Positions 32,465-42,845 are shown, numbered from the stretch's first letter. The stretch: 42,845 nt of DNA from Tubiluchus corallicola (GCA_030141605.1 JAQGDQ010001394.1:1-42845), one strand, 5' to 3'. The notes: generated by a model not told the origin, from the letters alone. Numbers and translations are program-made.

Positions 32465-33779
32465 CAGGGCACTTTATTTATGACTTTTCTTGCAAAATAG
32501 TCATAAATAGTCATAAATAAGATTTCAAATTTGTCATAAATAACGAAAGAAAAATAATCATTTCCCGATGAATGGAACAAAAAATTCAGTACAGAAAACT
32601 GTTTCCACCGTCTCTCTCTCTCTCTCTCTCCCACACACACAGGCAGTCCATAAGAAGCTTGCGCGTGACTGTTTGGTGGACTAACACAGTAACTGAGACT
32701 GTCTAACTGATGCGTTTATCTGTCATTAACTCGTCTAGAAGCAACCTAAATAATAAAAAGTAAATGAGCGCGTTACCGCGAAAAAATAAATAGGCACCGA
32801 CAGAATCGTTGTCGTTCCATCGAAAATTTGAATTAAAGACAGCTTACCTATTTTAATGTCCTAAAGTTCTGCCGCCTCAAACCTACGCTCTGCACAATAA
32901 CAGAAATCTACACTTCTAATTCTTTTCTTTGCACGTTCATTTCAGTGCCTTTCTCATCCTAGCGGCGTTAGGGGTGAGCATTCTCTACCAGAAAGCGAAT
33001 TCGAATCGAACCGAATTTGTGACTTTCGAATTCGAATCGAACCGAACTTCGATGCTTACCCCTAAGCGGCGTAAGTCAATGGCTTGGGTGTAGGTTTTAG
33101 CTCGAGTTTGCCGCAAGCGTTTCCCGTGCCTTACTGCCTCATCCTCAAGAAATAAGAATAATGCCGTCTGCTAGAATTTGAGCATATTTTATCTTTGGGA
33201 GAATTTGTTGCTTCATTGTCATTAAAATTTAACTGTTTTTCTTGTTTAGTTATTTTGCTTAATGTAATTTTAATTAGAAAACATACGTGACGGTTCCCTA
33301 GAAAGATGTAATAGCCAATAGTATTTTCCAACATTAAATTTAAAATCGATATTTAAAAAATACATTATTTACTTGTACTAATTGTGGCTACGAATTGTGA
33401 CTGTACGAATTAATTAATAGATTGATTTTTATGAGCAGTAATTTTATAGGTCATCCTAAACAAATTAAAACCGATACTATAATTATTATAAACACGATCA
33501 CGGATTTCAGTCTGGAGGGATGCCTGCATGCAAAACAATACGAGAAACTTCAGGCCTTGGAATGATGAAAGTAGACATTTTTATTACATTTTAATGTAAT
33601 GAAGAACGAAGAAAGGCAAAATACAAGATTCTGATTAAAAATATGTATTTCTTTTAGCTCAGGATGGCATTTTTGGTCAAAATTTGACACGTCATAAATA
33701 GTCATAAATAAAATCTGAAATTAGTATTAAATAAGCTATTTATGCAATTTATGACTAAAGTCATAAATAAAGTGCCCTG
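32465..33779. mobile_element. hAT-type transposon with nested insertion
   Basis: Perfect 20-bp terminal inverted repeats, CAGGGCACTTTATTTATGAC at 32465 and its reverse complement ending at 33779. The exact 8-bp target duplication TGTATTTG lies at 32457-32464 and 33780-33787. Subterminal TCATAAATA motifs recur near both ends, as is usual for transposase binding regions of hAT elements. The 1315-bp interior holds a TC/AC microsatellite (32611-32640) and a nested 96-bp element. No transposase motif was recognised. Confidence 0.95.
32969..33064. mobile_element. 96-bp mini hAT element nested in a larger hAT
   Basis: Ends TAGGGGTGAGCATTC and, as reverse complement, TAGGGGTAAGCATCG. The exact 8-bp target duplication AGCGGCGT lies at 32961-32968 and 33065-33072. 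The interior has two GAATTCGAATCGAACCGAA segments. Longer relatives occur at 14262-14560 and 36085-36460, so this looks like an internally deleted derivative of that family. Confidence 0.93.
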
Positions 33780-33787
33780 TGTATTTG

Positions 33788-34569
33788 GTTGCGATTAATT
33801 AACTTACCAAGGTAATTATTCGAATACTAGGAACAATTGATAACTTTCATAGGCAAGAAAATTCAAGATATTTTAGACAGTAAATTAAAATAAAATTGAG
33901 TCTAATCAATCGTCTCGTTTTCCTTTAATGCGCACGTGCCTTCAAGAAAGCATAAAACAACTGATAATATTAGACTATAGTTGCAGTCTTTGTAATACAA
34001 CATACATACAGTTGTATTAAATAGCAGACATATCACCAAAAACAATTAAACTTCACTATCTGTACATAAAGATAATGTTTAAACGGGCTTGCGAGATGTA
34101 AAAGGACATGATATTTCGTCCTCTGTGACAGGAGCTATTTTAATGTTGAATAATGTTGCCAATCTGATAACATAAACATAACAAGAGTTTACAATGTCAA
34201 CTGTGATTGGTCAACCGGGGAACAAATAGCAGCTTTCTATTGATCAGGCAAACACGGTCATTATCTACAACGGTACCATGTCAGTCACTCCCTCTTACAA
34301 TACAGCCTGAACTACAGTAAAAAGGCCCAACACCTATCCTTTTCACACCTTCCCACCTAGCCCTAATAAGGTAGCACTTTTTTCTCGCGACGCAATCGTC
34401 ACAGGGCCATTTCCAATGTTAAAAACTTCGCATATAAAAACTAAGGTACCAGCAACGTCAAACAAAGGTTGAATGTAATGCGAAGTAAAAGTACCTTACT
34501 TGTGCACATCCAAAAACACTAAAGTAAAACGATATATATAAGTAAAATATGTGTGGGTATTTGGCGAAT
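33788..34569. other. Intergenic sequence between La and CSNK1G, nothing recognised
   Basis: AT-rich. No exon, RNA gene or repeat terminus could be supported. Confidence 0.4.
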
Positions 34570-34658
34570 ATATGAAATCATGCAACACCACAATCATATA
34601 TGACGGCGACCCCGCATAAGGAAAAGCTCGGAAGAAGAAGATATGAAATCATGCAACA
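34570..34658 (+). mobile_element. 53-bp LINE-tail-like insertion with 18-bp target duplication
   Basis: ATATGAAATCATGCAACA occurs at 34570-34587 and identically at 34641-34658. Between them lie 53 bp ending in GGAAAAGCTCGGAAGAAGAAG, which resembles the short repeat-ended 3' tail of RTE-type non-LTR elements. It is best explained as an extreme 5' truncation during target-primed reverse transcription. Confidence 0.7.
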
Positions 34659-35279
34659 AGTTTGCACGCGAATGTACACAGCCTGCAACTCAACTCACAT
34701 AAAAAGCTATTATAAATTATCTAAACTAAAGCTTGCATTGCACCCAAAATTTACCGGTTTGACGATGTTGTGCCCACGCTTTTGTCGGCTGGCTTACGCA
34801 ATAAGCGGCAACTTTGGACTCTTTCCAAAGCGAAAACTTGTCTTATATTTTACCAAACGTCGAAAATTTCTTGTGGGCACAACGAACAATACGTTGTGGG
34901 AAAATGTCTAACAAGTTATTACTTGCTTAATAATAAATTTGGTAGCCTATTGTTCCAACTGTAGTTTGTTGCTGCCCAAAATTTTGTTCAAATAGCATTA
35001 GAGCGCAAAAGATCCATGTTCAATTTTGCATAAAATTAATCTGGTGGTTAGCCATTTCCTGTGCAATATCAAGTTTGAAGATGTTGGCTGTTTTTAATCA
35101 AACATTCAGATAGTTTAACAGTCTGAGACAATAATTGCCAATATCCATAAAAATGCTTTATTTACCCAAGAAAACAGCATAGGGCATTAACTTTTAATGA
35201 ACTTACTTGAAACGCATAGTGCCACAAAAAGTTCTTGACATAAAAATTTGACTATTACAAACATAAAGAATACCTTACC
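34659..35279. other. Intergenic sequence, nothing recognised
   Basis: Open frames here (such as one across 34600-34911) lack any recognisable motif and cross the LINE-tail insertion, so no gene is supported. Confidence 0.4.
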
Positions 35280-35580
35280 TTAGACCTTAGTCCTTCCTGC
35301 GCATTGATGCACATTGGGCAGACAGCATTTTCCACTGAGTTCTATCGGCGGCTTCGTTCTCTACGTTTTCCCAACGTATGTTGACAGCTCGAAGGTCTCG
35401 GCTTTGACCTAGCATCGTCATAACATGGGTCGAACTTTCTGCTTTGTGCCGATTTGTGTCAGTAGATTTGTTTCTGTCTGTTTCTGTAGCAATTGAGAAC
35501 TTTTACAGGATAGGGGTGCTAACCCTAAGCCCAACCCTCCTCCTCTCTCAACCGGGCTTGGGACCGGCTATGGCGGAGTT
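35280..35580 (-). mobile_element. RTE-like LINE 3' fragment
   Basis: On the minus strand, at about 35375-35300, the translation reads RWENVENEAADRTQWKMLSA, matching the W-(x)n-A-x-DR-x-x-W end of RTE-type and related LINE proteins. Upstream on that strand is a GC-rich segment beginning CTCCGCCATAGCCGGTCCCA. No target duplication was found. The RT itself is absent. Confidence 0.65.
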
Positions 35581-36084
35581 AAACATAAAGAATACGTTTT
35601 AGTAAATCCATTTGCTGTTTTGCCGCCAGCTATTCATTGTAAGAATTAACGATATTAACAAAATAACGATATTATGTAAAATCTGACATTTCTCAATGTC
35701 AAGCAGGTGATCAGGTGCATCAACGAACTTATTCTCAAAAAGCAATTTTTTATGATCATGTATGTTGTCATTGTTGTGTAACATTTTAATAGTTTAATTA
35801 CCATTAAAAGTACTTCTTGCATATAGACGTAAATAAATTACATAAATAAATAAATAAAGTCTCTTAATCGTACCTGATGAGTCCAACGAATAAATGGTTG
35901 AGTACATAACTATTACATTGATAAAAATCCGCTTTTCTATTCACATTCCCGATGCTAAGTTTCATTAGCTGATGGTTTTCCAAGTAGGGACTCTCACAGA
36001 AATCATTGTCAAATTTCCAGTAACCACATTTTAGCTGCTTTGGCGTGATGGATTTTACATATTACCATTTATCACTAGCTTCCA
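35581..36084. other. Intergenic sequence, nothing recognised
   Basis: AT-rich, with an (AAATA)n-like stretch near 35830-35860 and no supported gene. Confidence 0.4.
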
Positions 36085-36460
36085 CTGGCATTAGCAATAT
36101 TCTCTACCAGAAATCGAATTCGAATCAAATCAAATTTGTGGCTTTCGAATTCAAATCAAACCGAATTCCAATATTTCGAATTGAGTTTAAAACTTTTCGA
36201 ATAAGCTTTTGAACCCTCAGTAAAAGTGGTTTTCTAAAGGTCGTGCATACACCCTATTATTCGATTTTGTTCTGCAATATGAAAACACTAATAATTAGTT
36301 TAAAAATTACGTTTAGAAATTGTTACTAAATTGTGCTAATTGCATGATTTTTAACATGTTTTAATGACAAAAAAACATATGTGGTTGAAGTGCTGAATTA
36401 TACGAATATGTAATTTCAGGTCCGAATCGAATTCGAACATATGATATTCCCCCCTTACTT
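36085..36460. repeat. GAATCGAATTCG-type hAT-like repeat, copy 2
   Basis: Starts near ATTCTCTACCAGAAATCGAA, which matches the left end of the 96-bp element at 32969, and carries the longer interior seen at 14262-14560. The ends have decayed. Confidence 0.75.
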
Positions 36461-36734
36461 GTCAGTGGACTTAAAATTACTTAGCAAGTATACAATTAGT
36501 AAACAAGGTTAGTTGGTGATTTCATCAATTCTTCTTAAGTGTTGGCTCCAAAAAAAATTTAAAAGTACATAAACACCTAAAGAAGTTTTAACAATCATTA
36601 ATCAGTGCCATTTGTGAAGACACTGCCACTGTGTTTCATTTCAAAAGGTACACATAAATGTATTTTAAGGAAAATATACAAAGGCAATCCGGCTTTAATT
36701 GTTTTAATTGTTATAATATAACTGTATATATGTA

Positions 36735-36735
<1 letters not shown>

Positions 36736-36789
<54 letters not shown>

Positions 36790-36808
36790 TAATGATATAT
36801 ATATATAA
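36736..36808. repeat. (TA)n(TG)n(TA)n microsatellite
   Basis: Alternating TA, then about ten TG, then TA again. Confidence 0.9.
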
Positions 36809-36927
36809 TTTAATAAAGCAATGATTCTTAAAAAACAATTAATATTATTGTGAGAGTTATGTAGGAAAATGCAGTGAGTCATCAAAAATTTAATAAACAA
36901 AAATAAAAAGCTGGGTAGAATTTTATT

Positions 36928-37020
36928 GGTGCCCAAATGTCTGCTGCTGTAATGTCCCGATGCCCAAATGTCCCATGCTTAAATGTTTCCTGCACAAATG
37001 ACCATGCCTAAATTTCATGA
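36928..37020. repeat. Degenerate tandem of TGCCCAAATGTCC
   Basis: TGCCCAAATGTCT, TGCCCAAATGTCC, TGCTTAAATGTTT, TGCACAAATGACC and TGCCTAAATTTCA occur at roughly 15-16 bp steps with one gap. It appears to be an old tandem array. Confidence 0.6.
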
Positions 37021-37329
37021 TACATCATGTATCCTTTTTTGACAATCATAGTGCAAACAAACAAACAAATCCAACGACGACGAAAAAAATAATGAAACCA
37101 ATAAGTGCTCAACCTATAACAGCAATAAATGTAACTGACAATGGTATCATAAGTTTTTCGAGCATTGAAGTCGAAACTGCTGCTCATGTGCCACAGATAA
37201 AATGTTACGTAAATACAAAAGATTTCTGATATTGTTCTATTGGTCTATCTCTGGTTCTGACAGGTGATAAGAAAATTTTTAGGCGTGTAATAAAAACATG
37301 CGAAAAAATACCTACAAAGTAAGCAATAC

Positions 37330-37420
37330 GCCTAGTTTTATTCTCTTTATGTTTTAATGGTCTTTAGCTTTACGCTAATGATACGATATTTATCCTCAGG
37401 GTGACTAAATTTGCCGTTAA
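37330..37420 (+). mobile_element. Possible LINE RT remnant
   Basis: The translation LVLFSLCFNGL, a stop, then LYANDTIFI resembles the LFslyiNdL ... YADDT core of non-LTR reverse transcriptases, with N in place of the first catalytic D. It is too short to be sure. Confidence 0.3.
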
Positions 37421-37629
37421 TCATGATAATGTTTCGGGGTACTGGTCTCCGCGCAAGTTGAAAAATGTTTGGAATTGCAGTTTCTAGGTGTAGATATTCC
37501 ACAGCTTAAATTTGCCAGTTGAAAAACAAGTCGTTCGTGGGTCTAATTAACTTGTTCTCTGCTGTGAATATTTGCAATCTATATTTAAATTTGATAAACT
37601 GAGTAGTAAAGAATGAAGGTGTAATCGCT

Positions 37630-37826
37630 TCTGTGGGAAAGCATGGCTGAATGGCCACGGTGTATTCTTAGCTGTGAAGTTGACCAGTGTCATGTTTGAT
37701 TCCGATTCTTCTTTGTTTGCCATTCCGTCTCTGTAATCATTTATTAAGCTATATGTACATATGTTAATTTTACTAACCCCAAATAGACAAATAAATTAAA
37801 TTGAATTGAATTGAAATTGAATTAAG
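37630..37826 (+). mobile_element. tRNA-derived SINE with (AATTG)n tail
   Basis: Box A TGGCTGAATGG and box B TGTTTGATTCC are spaced as in a long-variable-arm tRNA (Ser/Leu-like). A short body and an (AATTG)n-like tail follow. It is unlike the two ATT-tailed SINEs at 6664 and 21219. Confidence 0.65.
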
Positions 37827-37829
37827 CGT

Positions 37830-39211
37830 GACGTCTCCACATCAAAGCATATTGACAAAGTGTTCACACAGATGCTTTAATCAATACAAAGGAGCTTGTT
37901 TATCATGATAGGAAAATTTTCGCGCAAATCTGAAAACGAGTTCACAGTGATGTGATGCTAACAACGCGTATGACGTAGAATTGTAGATACTATTAAAATA
38001 TCTGAACTATTAACAGACTTCTGGCTTACGTTACAATTTTCCAATTTTGCCAATGAGAAAATGAACATTTTTTTAGATAATGAGCCAAATCGTGTTAAGT
38101 TACATAATAATAATTGTACACTGTGATTAATTTAATAGGTCTGCTAGGAATTTGGCATAAAAATACAATTCCTAACATGTTTTTGCTTCCTAAGTTCATG
38201 TTTATTCTAGTTCTAATGTGTAAATTAACAGTTTTTTGAACAGAGCCGTTAATACCTCAGATTAACTTGATAAGAATTGAAATTTCAGCTTGGAGAGAGA
38301 TACTCTTTGCAGTAGACTAGAATTGTTGTACTTGTACATTAGCAAAATTTGAAAAATGTGATGTAATAGCTTGTCTTGCAGCCTGATACCATCGACCGAT
38401 TATGTTTTATCATCTTCCAATATATTGCATTACGATTCAATGTATTGAATGAAAGTGTAGTGTTTCCATCGGGTACTCGAGTAATTACCCGCATTGTTCA
38501 TTACCCGAGCCCAATATTTCTACCCGCTTCCAACAATGAAAATGCAGACTTTATTTGCAATATTTCATCATTGTTAGAAAATTTAAAATTGAAACGTCAC
38601 CTTCTGCACTTCTCCTGGGCACTTCCACCAGCAGATATTAACTACTGCTTTGGCAGTGTGTCAAGCTAACAGCCAATAGTGTTACATTTAACCTGCACAC
38701 AAAAAAGGACATTATAGATTATTTTTTCCTCTAATCCCTATGTCAGTAGAGCTCAGTGGGGGACCTATCTGCATTTTCCTAGTTTATCCCACAGGGAATG
38801 GTCCTGAAGTCAATTTTAGCTCTTAACATCTACTCTCTAACGTTGTTGCTAATCTTTTTCCATTTGTCTAAAACGTTTGTTTAAAATACTTGTTTTCTTC
38901 ATCTTAAAAGCTAGAAATTATTACACATAACAATTTAGAAATGTCTAAGTATGTGTGTTTCAAAAGCAGCGTTTAAATTTATCTTGAAGCTGGTAACCAA
39001 TTGTTGGGCAAGCAGCTAAAAATTCTAACATATGTGGTTGTGAAAATCAATAATAATATAATTTTCAAATAACTTTTATGCAAAATTTAGAACAATCAAT
39101 ATATCTTTGAATTTTTTTATGTGTTTGTCTGCCTGTATACATACAATAATATGTTGCGAATGTCCCAATTAAGCATAAAAATCAAATCATATAACTTCTT
39201 CTGTTTCCTAG
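37830..39211. other. CSNK1G 5' flank or 5' UTR intron
   Basis: An open frame at 38376-38669 follows a CTTGCAG acceptor-like site but has no recognisable homologue or clear donor, so no exon is called. The rest is AT-rich. Confidence 0.35.
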
Positions 39212-39246
39212 ACGATGAGTTGACTTACCTGCTAAACAAAAGTACA

Positions 39247-42200
39247 ATGAGTAAAACAGATACGGCCCGAGATAGGGGCTTGAAGACTCCGAACAAGCCT
39301 CACGTCAACAGACCACCGGCTGGTTCTACCGGGGTGCTGATGGTCGGACCAAACTTCCGCGTAGGAAAAAAGATCGGTTGTGGTAACTTTGGTGAATTGC
39401 GATTAGGTACGCTGCGGCTGATTCATTTTATTTTTTTATTCATTTTAATACGTCTATGAACATAAAGCAAGAGGCTTATATGCCCATTAAAAACATCAGA
39501 AAATATGTTAACTGTGTGTAGAGAGTAAAATTACAAGTACAGAATATGTGGTACATGATTAGTACAACGTGCAAATAAATAAAAAGTGCAGGTAAAAAAA
39601 TGAAACTAGATTAGTGCGGTACAATCGCTTAATTATAGTAAAAAAATTACATCTTGCATTTTTGGGCTGAATTCTAGTGATTTTTTTAATACGTGTATTA
39701 CGATTTTAACCATATCTGTAGTAGTCAAATGTGTTTACGTGTTAGGATTTACGTACGTAAAATACATTTGTCAATTTTAATGTTAGTGCATTTTAAATAC
39801 CCAATAAATTAATTAAAATTAATAGCCAATTAATCATAGAAATTATTTTTTATTGCACGATTTTTACTTTTTAGTCTATTGTCTGAATTATTATCTCTTT
39901 AGAGTTTTTGCCCTGAATATTTTCAATAATCTGTTGTTTTATTTTATAGGAAAGAATCTCTATAACAATGAGCACGTGGCTATAAAATTGGTGAGTATTT
40001 AGAGCTCGTTTTAATGCTCTTGTTAATCATTTGTAAATTTAATTTACTGTCAACGCAGTGGTGTAGGTAGAGGAAAGCAGGAGTGGTCTGCCCCGGGATA
40101 ATTACATATTGAATAGGCAACATGCATGAAGATATGGACGCAACAAGTCAAAGCTTGATGCTCGAAGACACAAGCAGTCATTACATTCATTTAAACTAAA
40201 GATCGAGTCTTCTGGAAAGCGGGGATGTTACCAAAACTGAATTTACAAACCAAAATTTATGAAACATAAGAAACTGCACCGAAACATTTTTGCAAAACCA
40301 ACGGAAAAAAGTAAATTTTTTTGTTTGTTTGCTTCTGTTTGCTCTCTGATACAAAATTACTGATAACAAAATACTTAATACAAAAAGGACAAGGAAGTTT
40401 GATGGATTGGCTTGCCTTAGAAAATGTGTTACAATGTTTTTGGATTTCAGTATCCTTAATGATTAACATTTAAAGATCATAATTCTTCAATAAAAATAAG
40501 CAAATTTTATTTTGTTGCCTATATTTCGTTAATTATAAAATTAAAAACAATTTTGCTCAAATAAATTCAAACATGGTTTGATATTTCGGTTGATTGGGCT
40601 TGGTGACCGTAACAGTGGTCAGTCCCGAAGGCACGCTGCCTTGGCGGTAAAAGCACGTCACAAAATGTTATGCAAACAAAATTTTCGCTTCGTTTTAACT
40701 AGTTTAACCAAGAGTTTTTCGGCGGTTTTTAACATCTAAGAGAAAAGAAAAGGTAAATTGGATACATACTAGTAAAACCTCAGAAAAATGCTACAGAAAA
40801 TCATCCGAAATTTCGGCTACGAAACTTAATATATTTTGCGGAAACCGAAACTTAACCAAAAGTGCAATTATCGGCAAACCGAACTGAAAATTTCATTTCG
40901 GCAACATCCCTGCTTATATTCTAAAATACTGAAAAAAGTTCTTATTTCTGGTTCCAGTTGTTACATGAGAAATTTATGAATTTAGTTCTTATTTTGTCTA
41001 AACAGTGTCTATTTTGTCTAAAAATTTTCTACGAAAATTTTTCTCATTTACTAAAATGGACAAATGTGTTCAAGGCAATGAACAATGGTGTCAGCATATG
41101 TTTGTAATATTCACAACATTTCTTTTCTCTGTAAGACATTGTTTCCTAAAGACTATTGCAGGTTTTTAAGTGAAATCCAGTTATACTCCAGAAATCCAAT
41201 TATGTAATTTATCATTCACCATTCAGTACAAACTGGGTCCATCGTGGGTAGAATGAGAAATACGGGACACTCTTAAAATACATATATAGATAGAGAGAGA
41301 GAGAGAGAGAGAAATTTATACATGTCTACACACCCAGACCAATATGTTTTAGAGACATGAGTTAAAAACATTAAGTAAGGATTTTAATGTGTTATGAGGA
41401 AAACGAAAAGTAAAATCATTCGAAAATTATTTAATATAAGCTAAAAAAATTCTGTAAAAGTGAAGTCATTTGAAAATATTCATTTAATACTGACAACAGA
41501 GAATTATGATTGTTATTTCCTCGCTACATTTGACTTATTTTCATCAAGAGAATCCGAGAAAAGAAAGTCTAATTACTTAGAAAGTTAAAACTAAGAACCG
41601 TAAGAACGTAGTAAAAATATATTTTTATTACGAAATTTGAAAATGAACCGAACACGGGACATTTGGGTGTCCCTGAAAGGTCAGTTCGAGACGGGATAAA
41701 ATTATCAAATATGGGACATGTTCCGTATATAAGGGACGTCTGGCAACCCCAATCATGGGTCCATTCTTACTGTGTCGATCAGAGCAAGTTTAAAACATAG
41801 TCAGCAACTTGTTTCCACATTTCAATTCTTTTGACTGTTTTGAATATTATTACGAAAGTTACTAGCTTACCGTCAAATATTATCACCTCGGTTATTTTGC
41901 TTGTATGGTACGCACACATCTCGGTTTGCCGGACCTCGCTTTTACGGATCGGACAAGATCTATACCGTTAAAAAGTCTCGCATACTATGGGACACAGTAC
42001 ATTGTTTCGCAAGCTGACCGCTAGCTGGCGAGCCATCACTTTACTTACATCAATACATCAGGGTAACCACATGCATGTCTGTATATATAAAAATATAGAG
42101 TCAATTATGCGAAGTTATTTGAGTCAGTTGAAGACAGTTTTTATATACTTTTGCATAAGAGCGGCCCGTACTAGACGTTTTTGAGACAATTAGACGATTG

Positions 42201-42441
42201 ATTCTACATTACCATGAGTCTAATACACGGTGCCTACTGTATTAGCTTAGCATGGGAAAATACGAACAATCTGCAAATTTGGATTAACGTCTCCCCGCTT
42301 TTATCCGGCAAACCGAGATATGAGTGTATAGTGAATTGCAACATTAATAGTGATTTTACTGTTAACTTTAGGAACCAATGAAATCACGTGCTCCTCAGCT
42401 GCACTTGGAATATAGATTTTACAAAATGTTGGGCCAACACG
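39247..42441 (+). CDS. CSNK1G: Casein kinase 1 gamma, first three coding exons (gene continues past the window)
   Basis: Exons 39247-39406, 39950-39990 and 42372-42441 join in frame with GT-AG borders. Casein kinase 1 gamma is a membrane-associated Ser/Thr kinase with roles including Wnt co-receptor phosphorylation. After a short basic N-terminus come [20 protein letters not shown] and GELRLG (the Gly-rich ATP loop), then [13 protein letters not shown] with the catalytic Lys, then [20 protein letters not shown], a run diagnostic of the gamma subfamily. The gamma-1, -2 and -3 paralogues cannot be separated from this part. An acceptor, TTTCCTAG, ends at 39211, so a 5' UTR exon begins at 39212; it carries a tiny upstream ATG-AGT-TGA frame. 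The remaining kinase domain and C-terminal lipidation region lie outside. Confidence 0.94.
40059..40120. mobile_element. Possible hAT end in a CSNK1G intron
   Basis: CAGTGGTGTAGGTAGAGG resembles the hAT terminus CAGTGGCGTAGCNAGG. No matching opposite end or duplication was found. Confidence 0.3.
41243..41755. mobile_element. Probable hAT-like insertion in a CSNK1G intron
   Basis: TGGGTCCAT occurs directly at 41234-41242 and 41756-41764. The right end, read inward, is GGGGTTGCCAGACGTCCC, a common hAT-like terminus. The left end GTGGGTAGAATGAGAAATAC matches it only weakly. A (GA)n tract lies at 41290-41311. Confidence 0.5.
41911..42326. mobile_element. TA-flanked inverted-repeat transposon next to CSNK1G exon 3
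   Basis: The left end CGCACACATCTCGGTTTGCC and right end (reverse complement) CACTCATATCTCGGTTTGCC share ATCTCGGTTTGCCGGA and are bordered by TA. It is 416 bp with no transposase. Its right end lies 45 bp before the first base of exon 3. Confidence 0.75.
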
Positions 42442-42534
42442 GTAAGTTTATGTTAAAGGAAAATCAGACGACTGTGTAGACATTAGTTCAAAATAAAGAA
42501 TGCTCCAAATTACTGAAAACTACAATAGCTTTTT

Positions 42535-42790
42535 TTAAACTTAGGCTTAGGTTAAATAATAATTACCTCGGATGGTTAAATTTTGTTAAACCTTCACAGC
42601 TACACTCAGCTCAGCGAATACTAAGACTGGCAATGGTGCCTTTTTGTCACATTCGCATGGCCGACAGATAGGTGCAGTACCTTGATAAACGTGATCACAA
42701 ACAACAGTTTTCATACGAGACGTGACATCACATCGGCATCTTATAGCAATCTTTGCTTACTTTGTCCTGCAAGTCTCCATTGAAACATAA
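42535..42790 (+). repeat. Dispersed repeat shared with 18575-18795
   Basis: AATAATAATTACCTCGGAT, GCTCAGCGAATACTAAGA, GTGCCTTTTTGTCAC and GTACCTTGATAAACGTGATC occur in the same order as on the minus strand of 18575-18795. It lies just inside the next CSNK1G intron. Confidence 0.75.
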
Positions 42791-42845
42791 GCATTGTCGG
42801 AAGTGGTGCTGACAAGCCACTGGCGTAGCAGTGTCTAGTTTTTTG

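Noticed and set aside
34600-34911. 103-residue basic open frame
   Set aside because: It begins inside the 53-bp LINE-tail insertion and has no recognisable domain.
38376-38669. Possible exon upstream of CSNK1G
   Set aside because: It follows an acceptor-like CTTGCAG, but there is no recognisable protein similarity and no convincing donor.

Overview
The window is nuclear DNA from an AT-rich invertebrate animal. The genes are split by GT-AG introns, and they match conserved metazoan proteins at the level of remembered family motifs. No prokaryotic features are present. The BBS2 gene implies a ciliated animal. The low GC content, many small DNA transposons and tRNA-derived SINEs would suit a tunicate or another marine invertebrate, but the lineage is not established from this sequence.

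Layout. Positions 371-4620 are a composite satellite block: two CAC-rich minisatellite arrays alternate with three copies of a roughly 0.7-kb GC-richer unit, followed by a TG-rich microsatellite and a hairpin/tandem repeat (to 5220). Positions 5230-9200 hold dispersed repeats, a SINE and a decayed non-LTR retrotransposon on the minus strand. SSR2 (TRAP-beta of the ER translocon) occupies 9979-15775 on the plus strand in five coding exons. Its introns hold a LINE 3' fragment, a Penelope-like GIY-YIG fragment and two TA-flanked transposons. A convergent intergenic region (15776-20795) contains several hAT-type non-autonomous elements, one with a perfect 16-bp inverted repeat and 8-bp target duplication. 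BBS2 (BBSome) runs on the minus strand at 20796-25303 in only three coding exons. The La/SSB gene runs on the minus strand at 27818-32025 in two coding exons; a 21-copy 60-bp minisatellite in its intron reaches to position +3 of the splice donor. A divergent intergenic region (32066-39211) contains a nested hAT insertion, an RTE-like LINE fragment and another SINE. The first three coding exons of casein kinase 1 gamma (plus strand, 39247-42441) close the window; that gene continues beyond it.

The four genes are unrelated housekeeping or ciliary genes and do not form a pathway. The unusual content is mostly repeat biology: tandem arrays that touch splice sites, transposons landing within tens of bases of exons, nested insertions with intact target duplications, and a duplicated stop codon/3' UTR in the La gene. 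I did not find a defence system, a CRISPR array or a novel protein-coding system.
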